64,000 nt of DNA from Alphaproteobacteria bacterium (GTDB taxonomy: Bacteria; Pseudomonadota; Alphaproteobacteria; SHVP01). Every line of letters starts with the position of its first letter. The first letter of the stretch is position 1. The notes below the pieces were generated by a model. That model saw only the letters and a list, made by a program, of their open reading frames with translations, did not search any database and was not told the origin of the DNA. Shown here piece after piece: positions 47,545-58,323 of this stretch. The position numbers were made by a program, and so were the translations under genes. The stretch lies in assembly GCA_040216735.1 (NCBI GenBank), contig JAVJOO010000010.1:1-64000 (forward strand), read 5' to 3'.

Positions 47545-48714
47545 TTATTTCTGGGCCATGAGAACCCACCATTTCATACCATAGGCGTGGGTGTTGCCGT
47601 AAAGCGAGGTGCGGGCGTAGCCGGCTTCCCCGAAGACGCTGGGCACAAGTTCTTCTGCGATAGATTCCGACTTGAAACCGGCATCCCGCGCCAGCGCCGA
47701 CATGTCCATATCGCGCATCTTGCTGCGGAAGGGTTCGGCGTTGAAGTGCGTCGTCCAGTCGCGCTGGAACTGGTCGTAAGGTTCGGGCCAGTACTTATTG
47801 AACTCCGGAACGTCGCCATGGACCATGTAACCGCCTGGCTTCAGGAGGCGGTAGCACTCCGCGATGATATGGGGGATCGCCTTTTGCGACGTTTCGTGGA
47901 ACAGGATCATTGACGTGACGAGATCGAAGCTTTCGTCGGGGTAGTCCGTACGTTCGGCGTTCTGCTGGGAGAAATGAACCGCCTTTCCGAGCGATTCGGC
48001 TCGGGCATGGGCGTAGCGGAGCATCGGCGCGCCGAGATCGCAGCCATGAATCTCTGCTGCGGGAAAGGCCTCGGTGAGACCGAGCGTTTGATGACCGACG
48101 CCGCACCCAAGATCGAGAATACGCTTGGGCTCGAACGCCGGCATGTTGTCGCGAAAATAGGCGCCTACCGTGACCCCGACATCGTCGGTCATCGGGCCCT
48201 GTCCGCCCATGCCGTACTGATAGGCGCCGATATCGTACAACGCGCCCGCGAAGACATCGTCCTTCGCGAGTTCGACGTGATACCCGCCCGGTTGGCAGTG
48301 GATATGGATTTCGCTGTTGTAGCGGGGGATCGCGAGAGTGGGATCGAGCCGCAACGATCCCTTCGTGTCCTTGCGCTCGGCCGCGGCCCGGGCCCGCTCG
48401 GTCAAGGTATCGAGTTGCCGTCCGGCGCGTTCGCCGAGCCCCTCCCACATCAGTTCCTGGCCCGACCGGTTTAGCGAACTCCAGGTCTGCCAGTAGGGGT
48501 CGTCGCGCATGACCCGCGCCACTTCGCGGGCGGAGTTCGGTTCGCGCCCATGGGATTTCCGGAACGTCGGTGCGCCCCTGGTCTCGAACGCCTGTTTGTT
48601 GCCCGGACCGAGGCCCGTCAAGACATGAACCTTGAGACTGGTAACGAAATCCTGCCGCGACACCTCGTCGTGGTGTTCGTCCGGCAGAATGGCGTGCGAC
48701 GCTTGGCCCTTCAT
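47545..48714 (-). CDS. SAM-dependent methyltransferase
   Basis: A 389-residue protein with a class I methyltransferase core: motif I RILDLGCGVGHQTLG near residue 198, then FDLVTSMILFHETSQKAI and LKPGGYMVHGDVPEF. The roughly 190 residues before the core have no domain I recognise (PTFRKSHGREPNSAREVARV, YNSEIHIHCQPGGYHVE). GGGAGG precedes the start. It is the first gene of a two-gene - strand unit with the dioxygenase. Methyl acceptor unknown. Confidence 0.87.
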   Translation of the reverse strand: MKGQASHAILPDEHHDEVSRQDFVTSLKVHVLTGLGPGNKQAFETRGAPTFRKSHGREPNSAREVARVMRDDPYWQTWSSLNRSGQELMWEGLGERAGRQLDTLTERARAAAERKDTKGSLRLDPTLAIPRYNSEIHIHCQPGGYHVELAKDDVFAGALYDIGAYQYGMGGQGPMTDDVGVTVGAYFRDNMPAFEPKRILDLGCGVGHQTLGLTEAFPAAEIHGCDLGAPMLRYAHARAESLGKAVHFSQQNAERTDYPDESFDLVTSMILFHETSQKAIPHIIAECYRLLKPGGYMVHGDVPEFNKYWPEPYDQFQRDWTTHFNAEPFRSKMRDMDMSALARDAGFKSESIAEELVPSVFGEAGYARTSLYGNTHAYGMKWWVLMAQK

Positions 48715-48870
48715 GGTCGGCCCTCCCGGTTAGGCTGCGAGGGCCAAAGTCTAGCACTCCGGATCGCGCCGGGGTATGTGGTCGATTGGCCGACAGGAGT
48801 TCCTTTCCGTCACTCGGGGTTTGGGCTACCGTCCGGTTCTCCAACTGATTTCTCGGGAAATGAGGCAGCA

Positions 48871-50070
48871 ATGAAAAAGGCGCAGGATTCGGTGGTTATC
48901 GTGGGGCTGGCGCGCACGCCGATCGGCAATTTTCAGGGCGGCCTCTCCAGCGTCGAGGGGCCCGTACTCGGCGGTGCGGCGATCGAAGCGGCCTTGGCCC
49001 GTGCCGGTGTTGCGCCTGAGGATGTCGACGACGTGATCATGGGCTGCGTGCTCCCAGCCGGTATGGGGCAAGCGCCGGCGCGCCAGGCTGCGTTGGCAGG
49101 CGGGATTCCCCTTGGCGTCGGTGCAACGACCATCAACAAGATGTGTGGGTCGGGCATGCGGGCGACCATGATGGCCGCGGATCAGATTCTTGCGGGGTCG
49201 GCGTCGATCATGGTGGCGGGCGGTCTCGAGAGTATGTCCAACGCACCTTATTTGCTCGACAAGGCGCGGGGCGGCTACCGCCTCGGTAACGGGAAAATCT
49301 ACGACCACATGTTCCTTGATGGCCTCGAGGACAAGATCGAACAGCCCGGCAAGTTGATGGGGGCCTTCGCCGAAGATACCGCCGAACAGTACCAGTTCAC
49401 CCGCGAGCAGCAGGATACGTTTGCTGTCGCCTCTTTGGCCCGGGCAAAGACGGCAAACGAAGACGGATCGTTCGAAGCAGAAATTGTTCCGGTGACGGTC
49501 AAGACGCGGTCGGGCGAAACCGTTGTGTCCAACGACGAGCTTCCTTTTACTGCCAAACTCGAAAAGATCCCGCAGTTGAAGCCCGCGTTCCGTGACGGCG
49601 GAACGGTCACCGCGGCGAACTCATCGGCCATCTCGGATGGGGCGTCGGCGATCGTTCTGATGCTTGAATCCGAGGCGTTGCGGCGCGGGTTGACGCCGCT
49701 TGCGCGGATCGTGGGCTACACTACCCATAGCCAAGAGTCTTCGAAGTTCACCACCGCGCCGATCGGAGCGATCAACAAATTATTCGAGAGAACCGGGTGG
49801 TCCCGGGACACGGTCGATCTGTTCGAGGTCAATGAGGCCTTCGCGGTTGTGACGATGGCGGCCATGAAGGACATCGGGATCGACCACGACCGGATGAACG
49901 TGCACGGCGGGGCCTGCGCACTGGGTCATCCCGTTGGCGCATCGGGTGCCCGGATCATCACCACGCTATACCACGCGCTGGCGAAGAACGGCCTGAACAA
50001 GGGCGTGGCAAGCCTGTGCATCGGTGGCGGTGAGGCCACTGCAATTGCGATCGAGCGGTTCGCCGCCTGA
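48871..50070 (+). CDS. Acetyl-CoA acetyltransferase (thiolase)
   Basis: A 399-residue thiolase. The nucleophile Cys92 is in KMCGSGM, His353 in GHPVGASG and the second Cys383 in ASLCIGGGEA. The start is fixed by GAGGCAG before the ATG at 48871. Length and motifs fit biosynthetic or degradative acetoacetyl-CoA thiolase; acetoacetate from leucine or PHB-type metabolism could feed it. The 156-base divergent gap to the methyltransferase holds no firm promoter. Confidence 0.93.
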   Translation: MKKAQDSVVIVGLARTPIGNFQGGLSSVEGPVLGGAAIEAALARAGVAPEDVDDVIMGCVLPAGMGQAPARQAALAGGIPLGVGATTINKMCGSGMRATMMAADQILAGSASIMVAGGLESMSNAPYLLDKARGGYRLGNGKIYDHMFLDGLEDKIEQPGKLMGAFAEDTAEQYQFTREQQDTFAVASLARAKTANEDGSFEAEIVPVTVKTRSGETVVSNDELPFTAKLEKIPQLKPAFRDGGTVTAANSSAISDGASAIVLMLESEALRRGLTPLARIVGYTTHSQESSKFTTAPIGAINKLFERTGWSRDTVDLFEVNEAFAVVTMAAMKDIGIDHDRMNVHGGACALGHPVGASGARIITTLYHALAKNGLNKGVASLCIGGGEATAIAIERFAA

Positions 50071-50091
50071 ACGGTCCAGCGGTAGTCCCAG

Positions 50092-50472
50092 GTGTCGCGC
50101 CAACGCATCGGTTCGGGAAGTACCTGGGAACAGAAGTACGGCTATTCGCGGGCTGTCGTCGATGGCGATTGGGTTTTCGTCTCGGGTTGCACCGGGACCG
50201 ATTACGCGACCAGCGAGATCGTCGACGGGGCGGCGGCGCAGGTCGCCCAGGCGTTCAAAAATATCGATGCCGCCCTGCGGGAAGCCGGCAGCGAACGTGA
50301 GGATATCGTTCAAGCCCGGTACTACATCGCCGACCGGGCAGACGTGGACCTCGTTCTCTCGGCCATTGGGGTCGCGTTGGCGGCTGTTCGACCGGCTGCG
50401 ACGGCTGTGATCGCGCCGCTGATCGACCCCAAGATGAAGATCGAAATCGAAGTCGTGGCGCGAAAACGCTAA
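50092..50472 (+). CDS. Rid-family protein (YjgF/RidA-like)
   Basis: A 126-residue Rid protein (TWEQKYGYSRAVVDGDWVFV, GTDYATSEIVDGAAAQVAQA). Rid proteins deaminate reactive enamine/imine intermediates; the Arg required for this in RidA is plausibly that of RPAATAVIAPL. It belongs to an outlying Rid subgroup, so deaminase activity is not assured. The GTG start is 19 bases after the thiolase, and its TAA overlaps the next ATG by one base. Confidence 0.87.
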   Translation: MSRQRIGSGSTWEQKYGYSRAVVDGDWVFVSGCTGTDYATSEIVDGAAAQVAQAFKNIDAALREAGSEREDIVQARYYIADRADVDLVLSAIGVALAAVRPAATAVIAPLIDPKMKIEIEVVARKR

Positions 50473-51131
50473 TGACCGAGCCGATCCTCTTCTACCCCGC
50501 GTTCGGCTCGCCGTATTCCTATATCGCGGCCCAACTGATCGACGAGGTCGGGCAAAAACGTAACCGCCCGGTTCTGTGGCGACCGGTTCGCCTAAGCACG
50601 ATCTTGAAGCGTCCCGGTGCAACGCCTACGCCAATCCCGCCGGAAAAGCTCGCCTATTGGCGCCACGATGCGGCCCGAGTCTGCCGCCTTCGCGGTTTAC
50701 CCTTTGCCCGGCCCGAAGGGGTCGATCCGCCGTTCGATTGCGATGAGCTCTACAACGTGTGCTACGCCCTTGCCGACGGCAACGAGGCGCAACTGCGCAC
50801 GATCACGCTGGCAGCGTTGTCGGTGATCTGGGCCCAGGGTCAGGCGCTCAAGGACATCGATGCGATCGTTGCGGGCATGCGGCGGTTCAACCTCTCCAGT
50901 GCGCTGGTGACACGGTACGCGAACAGCGCAAATGGGCAGGCCCAGCATCGGGCGACCATCGAAGCGGCCACGGCAACGGGGATGATGGGAGCGCCCTGGA
51001 TCGCCGTTGGTGACGAAGCGTTTTGGGGGCACGACCGGATCCCTTATCTCGATCAATGGCTGTCGGTGGGCCGTGGAAAAGGCGGGACCGGCCGTCCGCA
51101 ACCGGTCTTGGTGCGCCCGAACGATACCTGA
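50472..51131 (+). CDS. DsbA-like 2-hydroxychromene-2-carboxylate isomerase family protein, copy 1
   Basis: A 219-residue member of the kappa-GST/HCCA-isomerase branch of the thioredoxin fold. FGSPYSYIAAQLI (residues 12-24) carries the Ser expected to activate glutathione, and MMGAPWIAVGDEAFWGHDRI has the cis-Pro loop. Such enzymes isomerise 2-hydroxychromene-2-carboxylate in naphthalene breakdown, yet most relatives are uncharacterised. It is coupled to the Rid gene (TAATG) and followed 60 bases later by a second member. Confidence 0.85.
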   Translation: MTEPILFYPAFGSPYSYIAAQLIDEVGQKRNRPVLWRPVRLSTILKRPGATPTPIPPEKLAYWRHDAARVCRLRGLPFARPEGVDPPFDCDELYNVCYALADGNEAQLRTITLAALSVIWAQGQALKDIDAIVAGMRRFNLSSALVTRYANSANGQAQHRATIEAATATGMMGAPWIAVGDEAFWGHDRIPYLDQWLSVGRGKGGTGRPQPVLVRPNDT

Positions 51132-51191
51132 GCCCATTTTGATGTCGGCGTTCGCAGTGGCGGCGGAACGGGGGTTGGCCTACAATTCCGT

Positions 51192-51794
51192 ATGACCCAA
51201 AACATTGATTTCTATTTCGACTTCGCGTCCCCGTACGGCTACTTAGCGAGCGTCCAGATCGATGCGTGGGCCGAAGCACGTCGTTGCGAGGTCACGTGGC
51301 GCCCGATGATGCTGGGCGCGGCTTTCAAGGAGGTCGGTACAGGGCCACTCACCGCCTATCCGATCAAAGGGAAGTACGCCGGGTTGGATATCGCGCGCAC
51401 CGCCCGGTCGCTGGGGGTGAGATGCAAGTTCCCGGACGGGTTTCCGCACGGCACGGTGGCCGCGGCGCGGGGGTTCTATTGGCTAATCGGTCAAGATGCG
51501 AAAACGGCTAAGACCTTCGCCCATGCATTCTTCAGCGCCTATTTTGGCGAAGGGCGCGATGTGAGCGGCGCCGAGGCAACCGCGGACGTTGCGGCCTCGG
51601 TTGGCGTGGACAAAGCCGCGTTCGAAGCGGCGATCCAAACTCCGGCCATCAAGGAACGGCTTAAGGAAGAAACGACCGCGGCTTTGGCGCGCGGCGTCTT
51701 TGGCGCGCCGTTCTTCTTCATCGGGGACGAACCGTTCTGGGGTTCCGACCGTCTGGATCAGATGTCGCGTTGGCTGGAGACCGGCGGCTGGTAA
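51192..51794 (+). CDS. DsbA-like 2-hydroxychromene-2-carboxylate isomerase family protein, copy 2
   Basis: A 200-residue paralogue of the preceding gene product: [20 protein letters not shown] with the Ser of ASPYGYL, and [20 protein letters not shown] near the end. The helical insert differs strongly from copy 1, so the two are not recent duplicates. TACAAT at 51181-51186 is five bases before the ATG and there is no Shine-Dalgarno, which suggests a leaderless transcript starting here. Four bases separate it from the carboxylase gene. Confidence 0.85.
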   Translation: MTQNIDFYFDFASPYGYLASVQIDAWAEARRCEVTWRPMMLGAAFKEVGTGPLTAYPIKGKYAGLDIARTARSLGVRCKFPDGFPHGTVAAARGFYWLIGQDAKTAKTFAHAFFSAYFGEGRDVSGAEATADVAASVGVDKAAFEAAIQTPAIKERLKEETTAALARGVFGAPFFFIGDEPFWGSDRLDQMSRWLETGGW

Positions 51795-51798
51795 GCCC

Positions 51799-53406
<1,608 letters not shown>

Positions 53407-53408
53407 AC

Positions 53409-54200
53409 ATGCAACGCCGACACCTTCTGCTGGATACCGATACGAATGGTGTCGCGACGATCACCTTCGACCGGCCCGAGGTTCATAACGCCTTCGATGA
53501 CGAGATGATCGCCAGCCTTGCGTCCGTCTTCACCGAATTGCGCGGCGATGCCGGTGTACGTGTCGTGGTCATTGCGGGTCGAGGGAAGTCGTTTAGTGCG
53601 GGCGCCGATCTGAACTATATGAAACGCGCCGCGCAGTTTTCCCAAGAGGAAAACGTCGCGGATGCACTGCGCCTTGGGCGGATGCTGTTGTCGCTGCGCA
53701 CCTTGCCAGCGCCAACCGTTGCGTTGGTCCAGGGCGCCGCTTACGGTGGGGGCGTGGGGTTGGTTGCCGCGTGCGATATTGCGGTCGCGGTCGAGGGGGC
53801 AAAATTCGCGCTGACCGAGGTCAAGTTGGGTTTGGTACCGGCGATGATCTCTCCCTTTGTCCTCGATGCCATCGGATCGCGCCAGGCGACCCGGTACTTC
53901 CACACCGCGGAGCGCTTCAGCGCGATCGATGCACAGCGGATCGGTTTGGTCCACGAAGTCGTCGCAGACGAATCTGCGCTCAGTGAGAGTCGCGCGCGAA
54001 TCGTCGGCGATCTCCTCGCGGCCGGCCCCGAGGCGAGCGTCGCCGCCAAGAAACTCGTTGCCGATGTTGCTGGCCGCCTAATCGACGAGGCAATGCTCCA
54101 GGACCTGGCAACTCGAATCGCGGCGCGCCGGGCCGCCGATGAAGGAATCGAGGGTCTTTCGGCCTTCTTGGAGCGAAGACCTCCCCAATGGGCGCGTTAG
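53409..54200 (+). CDS. Enoyl-CoA hydratase, probable methylglutaconyl-CoA hydratase
   Basis: A 263-residue crotonase-fold protein. FSAGADLNYMKRAAQFSQEE and LVAACDIAVAVEGAKFALTE, with the Glu of LTEVKLGLVPAMI, match the LiuC/AtuE group. It would hydrate 3-methylglutaconyl-CoA to HMG-CoA, the step after MCC. It lies between mccB and mccA, the normal place. The next enzyme, HMG-CoA lyase, is not in the window. Confidence 0.9.
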   Translation: MQRRHLLLDTDTNGVATITFDRPEVHNAFDDEMIASLASVFTELRGDAGVRVVVIAGRGKSFSAGADLNYMKRAAQFSQEENVADALRLGRMLLSLRTLPAPTVALVQGAAYGGGVGLVAACDIAVAVEGAKFALTEVKLGLVPAMISPFVLDAIGSRQATRYFHTAERFSAIDAQRIGLVHEVVADESALSESRARIVGDLLAAGPEASVAAKKLVADVAGRLIDEAMLQDLATRIAARRAADEGIEGLSAFLERRPPQWAR

Positions 54201-54201
54201 G

Positions 54202-56196
54202 GTGAGAGCGCCGGCGATTAAGGCGCTGTTGGTCGCCAACCGCGGCGAGATCGCCTGCCGGATATTCGACACCGCCAAGCGCCTCGGCATACGGACAATT
54301 GCGGTCTATTCCGACGCCGATGCGGCAGCACGGCACGTTCGCCGTGCCGATGACGCCCACCGTCTCGGACCCGCTCCGGCGGGCGAAAGCTATCTGCGGA
54401 TCGACCGCTTGCTGGAGATCGCCGCGCGTGCGGGCGCGGATGCCGTTCATCCAGGCTACGGCTTTCTGTCCGAAAACGCCGACTTTGCCCAGGCCTGCGA
54501 AGACGCGGGTCTGACTTTCGTCGGGCCACGCGCGGACGTTATCTGCTCGATGGGGTCCAAGCGGGTTGCGAAGGATGTAATGCATCAGGCGGGCGTCCCG
54601 GTTGTGCCGGACTACCGGGGAACCGACCAATCGCTTGAAGCCTTTGCGGCACAGGCGGCCGTCCTCGGTTACCCGGTCCTGCTGAAGCCGGCCCACGGCG
54701 GCGGCGGCAAAGGTATGCGCCGGGTCGACCGCGACGCGGATCTCGATCAGGCGCTGCGCGCCGCGAAGCGCGAGGCCATGGCATCGTTTGGCTACGACGA
54801 GATACTGGCCGAGAAGTACCTTCACAACCCGCGCCACGTCGAGGTTCAAGTCTTTGGCGACACGCAGGGGAACGTCGTGCATCTCTTCGAGCGCGATTGC
54901 ACGCTACAGCGGCGGCATCAAAAGGTTATCGAGGAAGCGCCCGCGAGCTTTTTGGAGCCGGCGGTTCGCGACCGCTTGCACGCCGCCGCGGTTCGGGCGG
55001 CGACCGCCGTTCACTACACCAATGCAGGCACCGTCGAATTCCTCGTGGAGCCCGATGGAACCTTCTATTTCATGGAAATGAACACGCGGATCCAGGTCGA
55101 ACACCCGGTGACCGAGGCGGTTACGGGTCTGGATTTGGTCGAATGGCAGCTTCGGGTCGCTGCGGGAGAGGCGCTACCCCTAGCGCAATCGGCCATTTGC
55201 GCCGGCGGCTATGCGATCGAGGCGCGCATCTATGCGGAATCGCCTGACCGCGGGTTCCTGCCTTCGCCGGGGCGACTGTATACCGTCGTTTGGCCGCATG
55301 GCGCGGACGTCCGGATCGATCGCGGAATCGACGCCGGCGACGTCGTCACCCCTCATTACGACCCGATGATCGCCAAAATGACCGTACTGGGAGCGACCCG
55401 TGACGCCGCGCGCCGCGGACTCCTCGACGCCATCCTTGCGACGCGAATCGAGGGGTCGGAAACTAACCTAGCCTTCCTAGCAACGTTGCTGTGCCGGCCA
55501 GCGTTCAAGAACGCCGCGACGGATATCCACTACATCGATCGGGAACTGCCGTCGCTGGTGGCAGGCGCCGATCAACCGGCAAGCGAGTCGGTCGCCGCTG
55601 CGACGTTGTTTTTGACGAATGATCGGACCTCGGAAGAGTCCCGCGCCGAGGATCCGTGGGATGACCGGCGGGGATGGCGATTGAACTTGCCGCCGCGCCG
55701 CGCGCTCCACATTTCGCAACCCGGCGGTGTGCAAACGGCGTTCATCGAAGATATGGAGGCGGGGCGTTACAGATTGATCTGGAACGGCCTGCTCGCGGTG
55801 ATCGATTCTGTCGAGACCGCTGGGCATACCGTTTCATTTCAGCTTGATGACCGTCCTCACACTGTCCTTGTCGTGAAGACCGCAAGCAGCGTGTACGTTG
55901 TCGACGAAGGTCGGGTCGATCGCCTGATGTTGGCCGATCCGTTTGCGCCCACCGGTACGACAGCGGCTTCCGGTGGTGTGGTGGTGGCGCCGATGCCGGG
56001 CAAGGTAACGCAGGTTTTCGTACGGACCGGGCAAGCGGTCTTGACCGGCGACCGGCTTGCGGTTGTCGAAGCAATGAAAATGGAACACGTCCTGCGCGCG
56101 TCAATCGACGGCACGGTATCGGGCGTGGAGGTTGGGGAAGACCAATTCGTCGATGAAGGAGACGTCCTGGTCGTCCTAGAAGCCGGGGATCAATAG
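54202..56196 (+). CDS. mccA: Methylcrotonyl-CoA carboxylase alpha subunit (biotin carboxylase + BCCP)
   Basis: A 664-residue subunit. The biotin carboxylase starts KALLVANRGEIACRIFDTAK, with the glycine-rich ATP loop KPAHGGGGKGMRR and EMNTRIQVEHPVTE. The C-terminal carrier ends with AMKMEH, biotinyl-Lys626. The GTG at 54202 follows the hydratase stop by one base; an earlier ATG at 54139 would overlap the hydratase. It converges with the gene at 56190 and overlaps it by seven bases. Confidence 0.94.
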   Translation: MRAPAIKALLVANRGEIACRIFDTAKRLGIRTIAVYSDADAAARHVRRADDAHRLGPAPAGESYLRIDRLLEIAARAGADAVHPGYGFLSENADFAQACEDAGLTFVGPRADVICSMGSKRVAKDVMHQAGVPVVPDYRGTDQSLEAFAAQAAVLGYPVLLKPAHGGGGKGMRRVDRDADLDQALRAAKREAMASFGYDEILAEKYLHNPRHVEVQVFGDTQGNVVHLFERDCTLQRRHQKVIEEAPASFLEPAVRDRLHAAAVRAATAVHYTNAGTVEFLVEPDGTFYFMEMNTRIQVEHPVTEAVTGLDLVEWQLRVAAGEALPLAQSAICAGGYAIEARIYAESPDRGFLPSPGRLYTVVWPHGADVRIDRGIDAGDVVTPHYDPMIAKMTVLGATRDAARRGLLDAILATRIEGSETNLAFLATLLCRPAFKNAATDIHYIDRELPSLVAGADQPASESVAAATLFLTNDRTSEESRAEDPWDDRRGWRLNLPPRRALHISQPGGVQTAFIEDMEAGRYRLIWNGLLAVIDSVETAGHTVSFQLDDRPHTVLVVKTASSVYVVDEGRVDRLMLADPFAPTGTTAASGGVVVAPMPGKVTQVFVRTGQAVLTGDRLAVVEAMKMEHVLRASIDGTVSGVEVGEDQFVDEGDVLVVLEAGDQ

Positions 56197-56936
56197 TCGG
56201 CGAGAAGCGGCCCGAATCCGTGAACTTTGTCGTCGATCCCGCTATGGCGTAGCGCGTGCCAATAGCACGCCGTGTTGATGGCAATAACGGGTTTCTTTAG
56301 CCACAGCCAAGCTTCGCCGGCGACTTTGGCGTTGGCGAGCCCGGTGCCCACCTGCACGATCGCATCGGGGTTGCTGGCGTTGACCTTTAGGGTCGCCTCG
56401 CGCAGGGCGGTTTCGCTCACATGACAAATCTCGGCAGGCATGCCGACGTTAAAGCTGAATAGATCGGTGACGTCGTATCCGGCCTCGTTGAAGAAACGTC
56501 GGACCCGTTCGTCGCCCAACGGCTTATGCGGCGTGATGAGGGCTATCTTCTTGATATTCCCAACCTTTTTGAGCGCTTCCAAGATCGCGTTGTTGCCCAT
56601 CGACATCTTGATGGAGAATTTCTTCTCCAGTCGGTCCAGCATGTCGAGGCTACCCTGGAGGCCTTCCCAAAACGCTTCCAACGATAGGCCGTTAACGACG
56701 TAGTCGGGATTGCACGTCATGACGCGCTCGACCGCCGCGTCGATTCCTGCGCGCATTCGTTCGATGTGGGCGATGAAGTCATCGTCGGACCCGAGCTTTG
56801 CGTCGGGAATGGCGATGCGCGAAACGTGGTTGGTGACCCCCGGCGGTTGCATCGCGGCAAACTCGGTTTGGACGACTGTGTTGGTAGAGGGAACGACGAC
56901 ACCGATCTTGAGGCGGTGGCCAAGGGAGTCAGTCAT
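56190..56936 (-). CDS. Asp/Glu racemase-superfamily protein, maleate isomerase/arylmalonate decarboxylase-like
   Basis: A 248-residue protein of the family containing maleate isomerase, hydantoin/Glu racemases and arylmalonate decarboxylase (RLKIGVVVPSTNTVVQTEFA). The second active-site Cys is present as Cys224 in NTACYWHALR. At the first site, where two-cysteine members have Cys, it reads VNGLSLEAFW (Gly83, Ser85). This single-Cys pattern resembles arylmalonate decarboxylase more than racemases or maleate isomerase. It lies 60 bases downstream of the flavin monooxygenase, probably in one transcript. Confidence 0.82.
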   Translation of the reverse strand: MTDSLGHRLKIGVVVPSTNTVVQTEFAAMQPPGVTNHVSRIAIPDAKLGSDDDFIAHIERMRAGIDAAVERVMTCNPDYVVNGLSLEAFWEGLQGSLDMLDRLEKKFSIKMSMGNNAILEALKKVGNIKKIALITPHKPLGDERVRRFFNEAGYDVTDLFSFNVGMPAEICHVSETALREATLKVNASNPDAIVQVGTGLANAKVAGEAWLWLKKPVIAINTACYWHALRHSGIDDKVHGFGPLLADY

Positions 56937-56996
56937 GCGAATCCTCGTGCGTTGAACCGGTTAGCGCGGTTGTATCCATTGTTAGGTATGCAGGTT

Positions 56997-58223
56997 CTAG
57001 GTGATTGAGTCAGCGCGCTCGACTGATTTGAACATCGCAGTCCGAAGCAAGAATGCGCGCGCCTTGTCCGGATCGGCCGCAGTCTCACGCCATTCCTCCT
57101 GACGTCTCTGACGCACTGCCGGATCGCGCTCTTCGAGATCTTTCTTGTTCTGTGCGGTTTGCGCCAAAAGATACTCCTCGGCGACCGTGCGCCGTTGGCG
57201 GTCATAGAGTCCAAAGACATCGTTGGAGGCTCCGCCCCGCATGACCGTCCCCATTTTTTCGGTAAGATTGAGGGCGTCGTGAATGCCGAAATTCAAGCCC
57301 ATGCCGCCCAACGGGTTGTTGATGTGCGCGGCGTCTCCGGCCAGAAACATGTTCCCGTCGGCAAAGCGACCGGCAATGCGTTGATGTACCTGATAGATGT
57401 TTTTATGGACGATCGGGAACGTGCCGCCGTCGGGGTGGGGGAGAACGGCCTGTATCCGCGCCTGACAGGAGTCGTCGTCGAACGCTTCGGCTTCGGTCGT
57501 CCCCAGGGCTACCGGGGAAACCACGCGCCAGCGCCCGGGCGGGCCGTCTGCCGGCACTTTGAACATGGAGTACCAGCGCTTTGGATCCGCGATGTAGCAA
57601 GTCCCGCGGAAGCCGTAGGGAGCGTAATCGAAGGGCGTTGTCAGGACGAGAAAGCGTTCCTCGAAGGTATGCCCCTCAAAGCTCACTCCCATCGCGTGGC
57701 GAACGGCGCTTCTTCCGCCATCGCACCCGATGAGGTACCTGCCCGTTACCTCCTCCGGGCCATCGGGGCCTTCGGCGGTAACCGAAACCCCGCTTGCATC
57801 CGAGCGGGCCGACAGGACCGTACGTCCCTTGCGAATCTCGCATAGATCTGAAGCTTCGATCTTTGCCAAAAGCATTTGTGCGTATTTGTGCTGTTCGCAG
57901 TGGAGTCGGTAGGGGTACCGGGTTATGTCGGCAAGGGATCCGAGGTCGAATTCGGCGACCAATCCTTCCTTCAAGTCTCGGAACTGCCATTTGGCGACTT
58001 CGAGCCCCATTGCATGGAGTTCGTCCGCGACGTCGAGTTTCTCGAGAAGTTTCATCGTCGGGGGGTGGAAGGTCGATGCCCGCGGCTCGGTCGGGACGTC
58101 GGCGTAGGATTCCAACATCAAAACGTGAATGCCCTGCCGGATCAGGGCGTAGGCGGCGGTGAGACCGACAGGCCCTGCGCCGGCGATAACAACCCGATTA
58201 TTCTTGTTTTGCACGTTCACCAC
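56997..58223 (-). CDS. FAD-dependent aromatic-ring monooxygenase
   Basis: A 408-residue class A flavoprotein hydroxylase of the MhpA/PheA type. GAGPVG at 15-20 binds FAD, IGCDGGRSAVRHAMG is the DG motif and FLAGDAAHINNPLGGMGLN the GD motif. Such enzymes hydroxylate phenolic or related substrates with NAD(P)H and O2. It is somewhat short, without the C-terminal thioredoxin-like domain of phenol hydroxylases. GGGAAAG precedes the GTG start. The putative isomerase/decarboxylase gene follows it. Confidence 0.88.
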   Translation of the reverse strand: MVNVQNKNNRVVIAGAGPVGLTAAYALIRQGIHVLMLESYADVPTEPRASTFHPPTMKLLEKLDVADELHAMGLEVAKWQFRDLKEGLVAEFDLGSLADITRYPYRLHCEQHKYAQMLLAKIEASDLCEIRKGRTVLSARSDASGVSVTAEGPDGPEEVTGRYLIGCDGGRSAVRHAMGVSFEGHTFEERFLVLTTPFDYAPYGFRGTCYIADPKRWYSMFKVPADGPPGRWRVVSPVALGTTEAEAFDDDSCQARIQAVLPHPDGGTFPIVHKNIYQVHQRIAGRFADGNMFLAGDAAHINNPLGGMGLNFGIHDALNLTEKMGTVMRGGASNDVFGLYDRQRRTVAEEYLLAQTAQNKKDLEERDPAVRQRRQEEWRETAADPDKARAFLLRTAMFKSVERADSIT

Positions 58224-58323
58224 GCTTTCCCAATTTCTTTGGAGACTACGAATGAATCCCCGACGCGCTCCAGGATCGATCCCGTCTTGCCCGCTCCGCG
58301 CGCACTGCTAGTCTAACGCCGTT

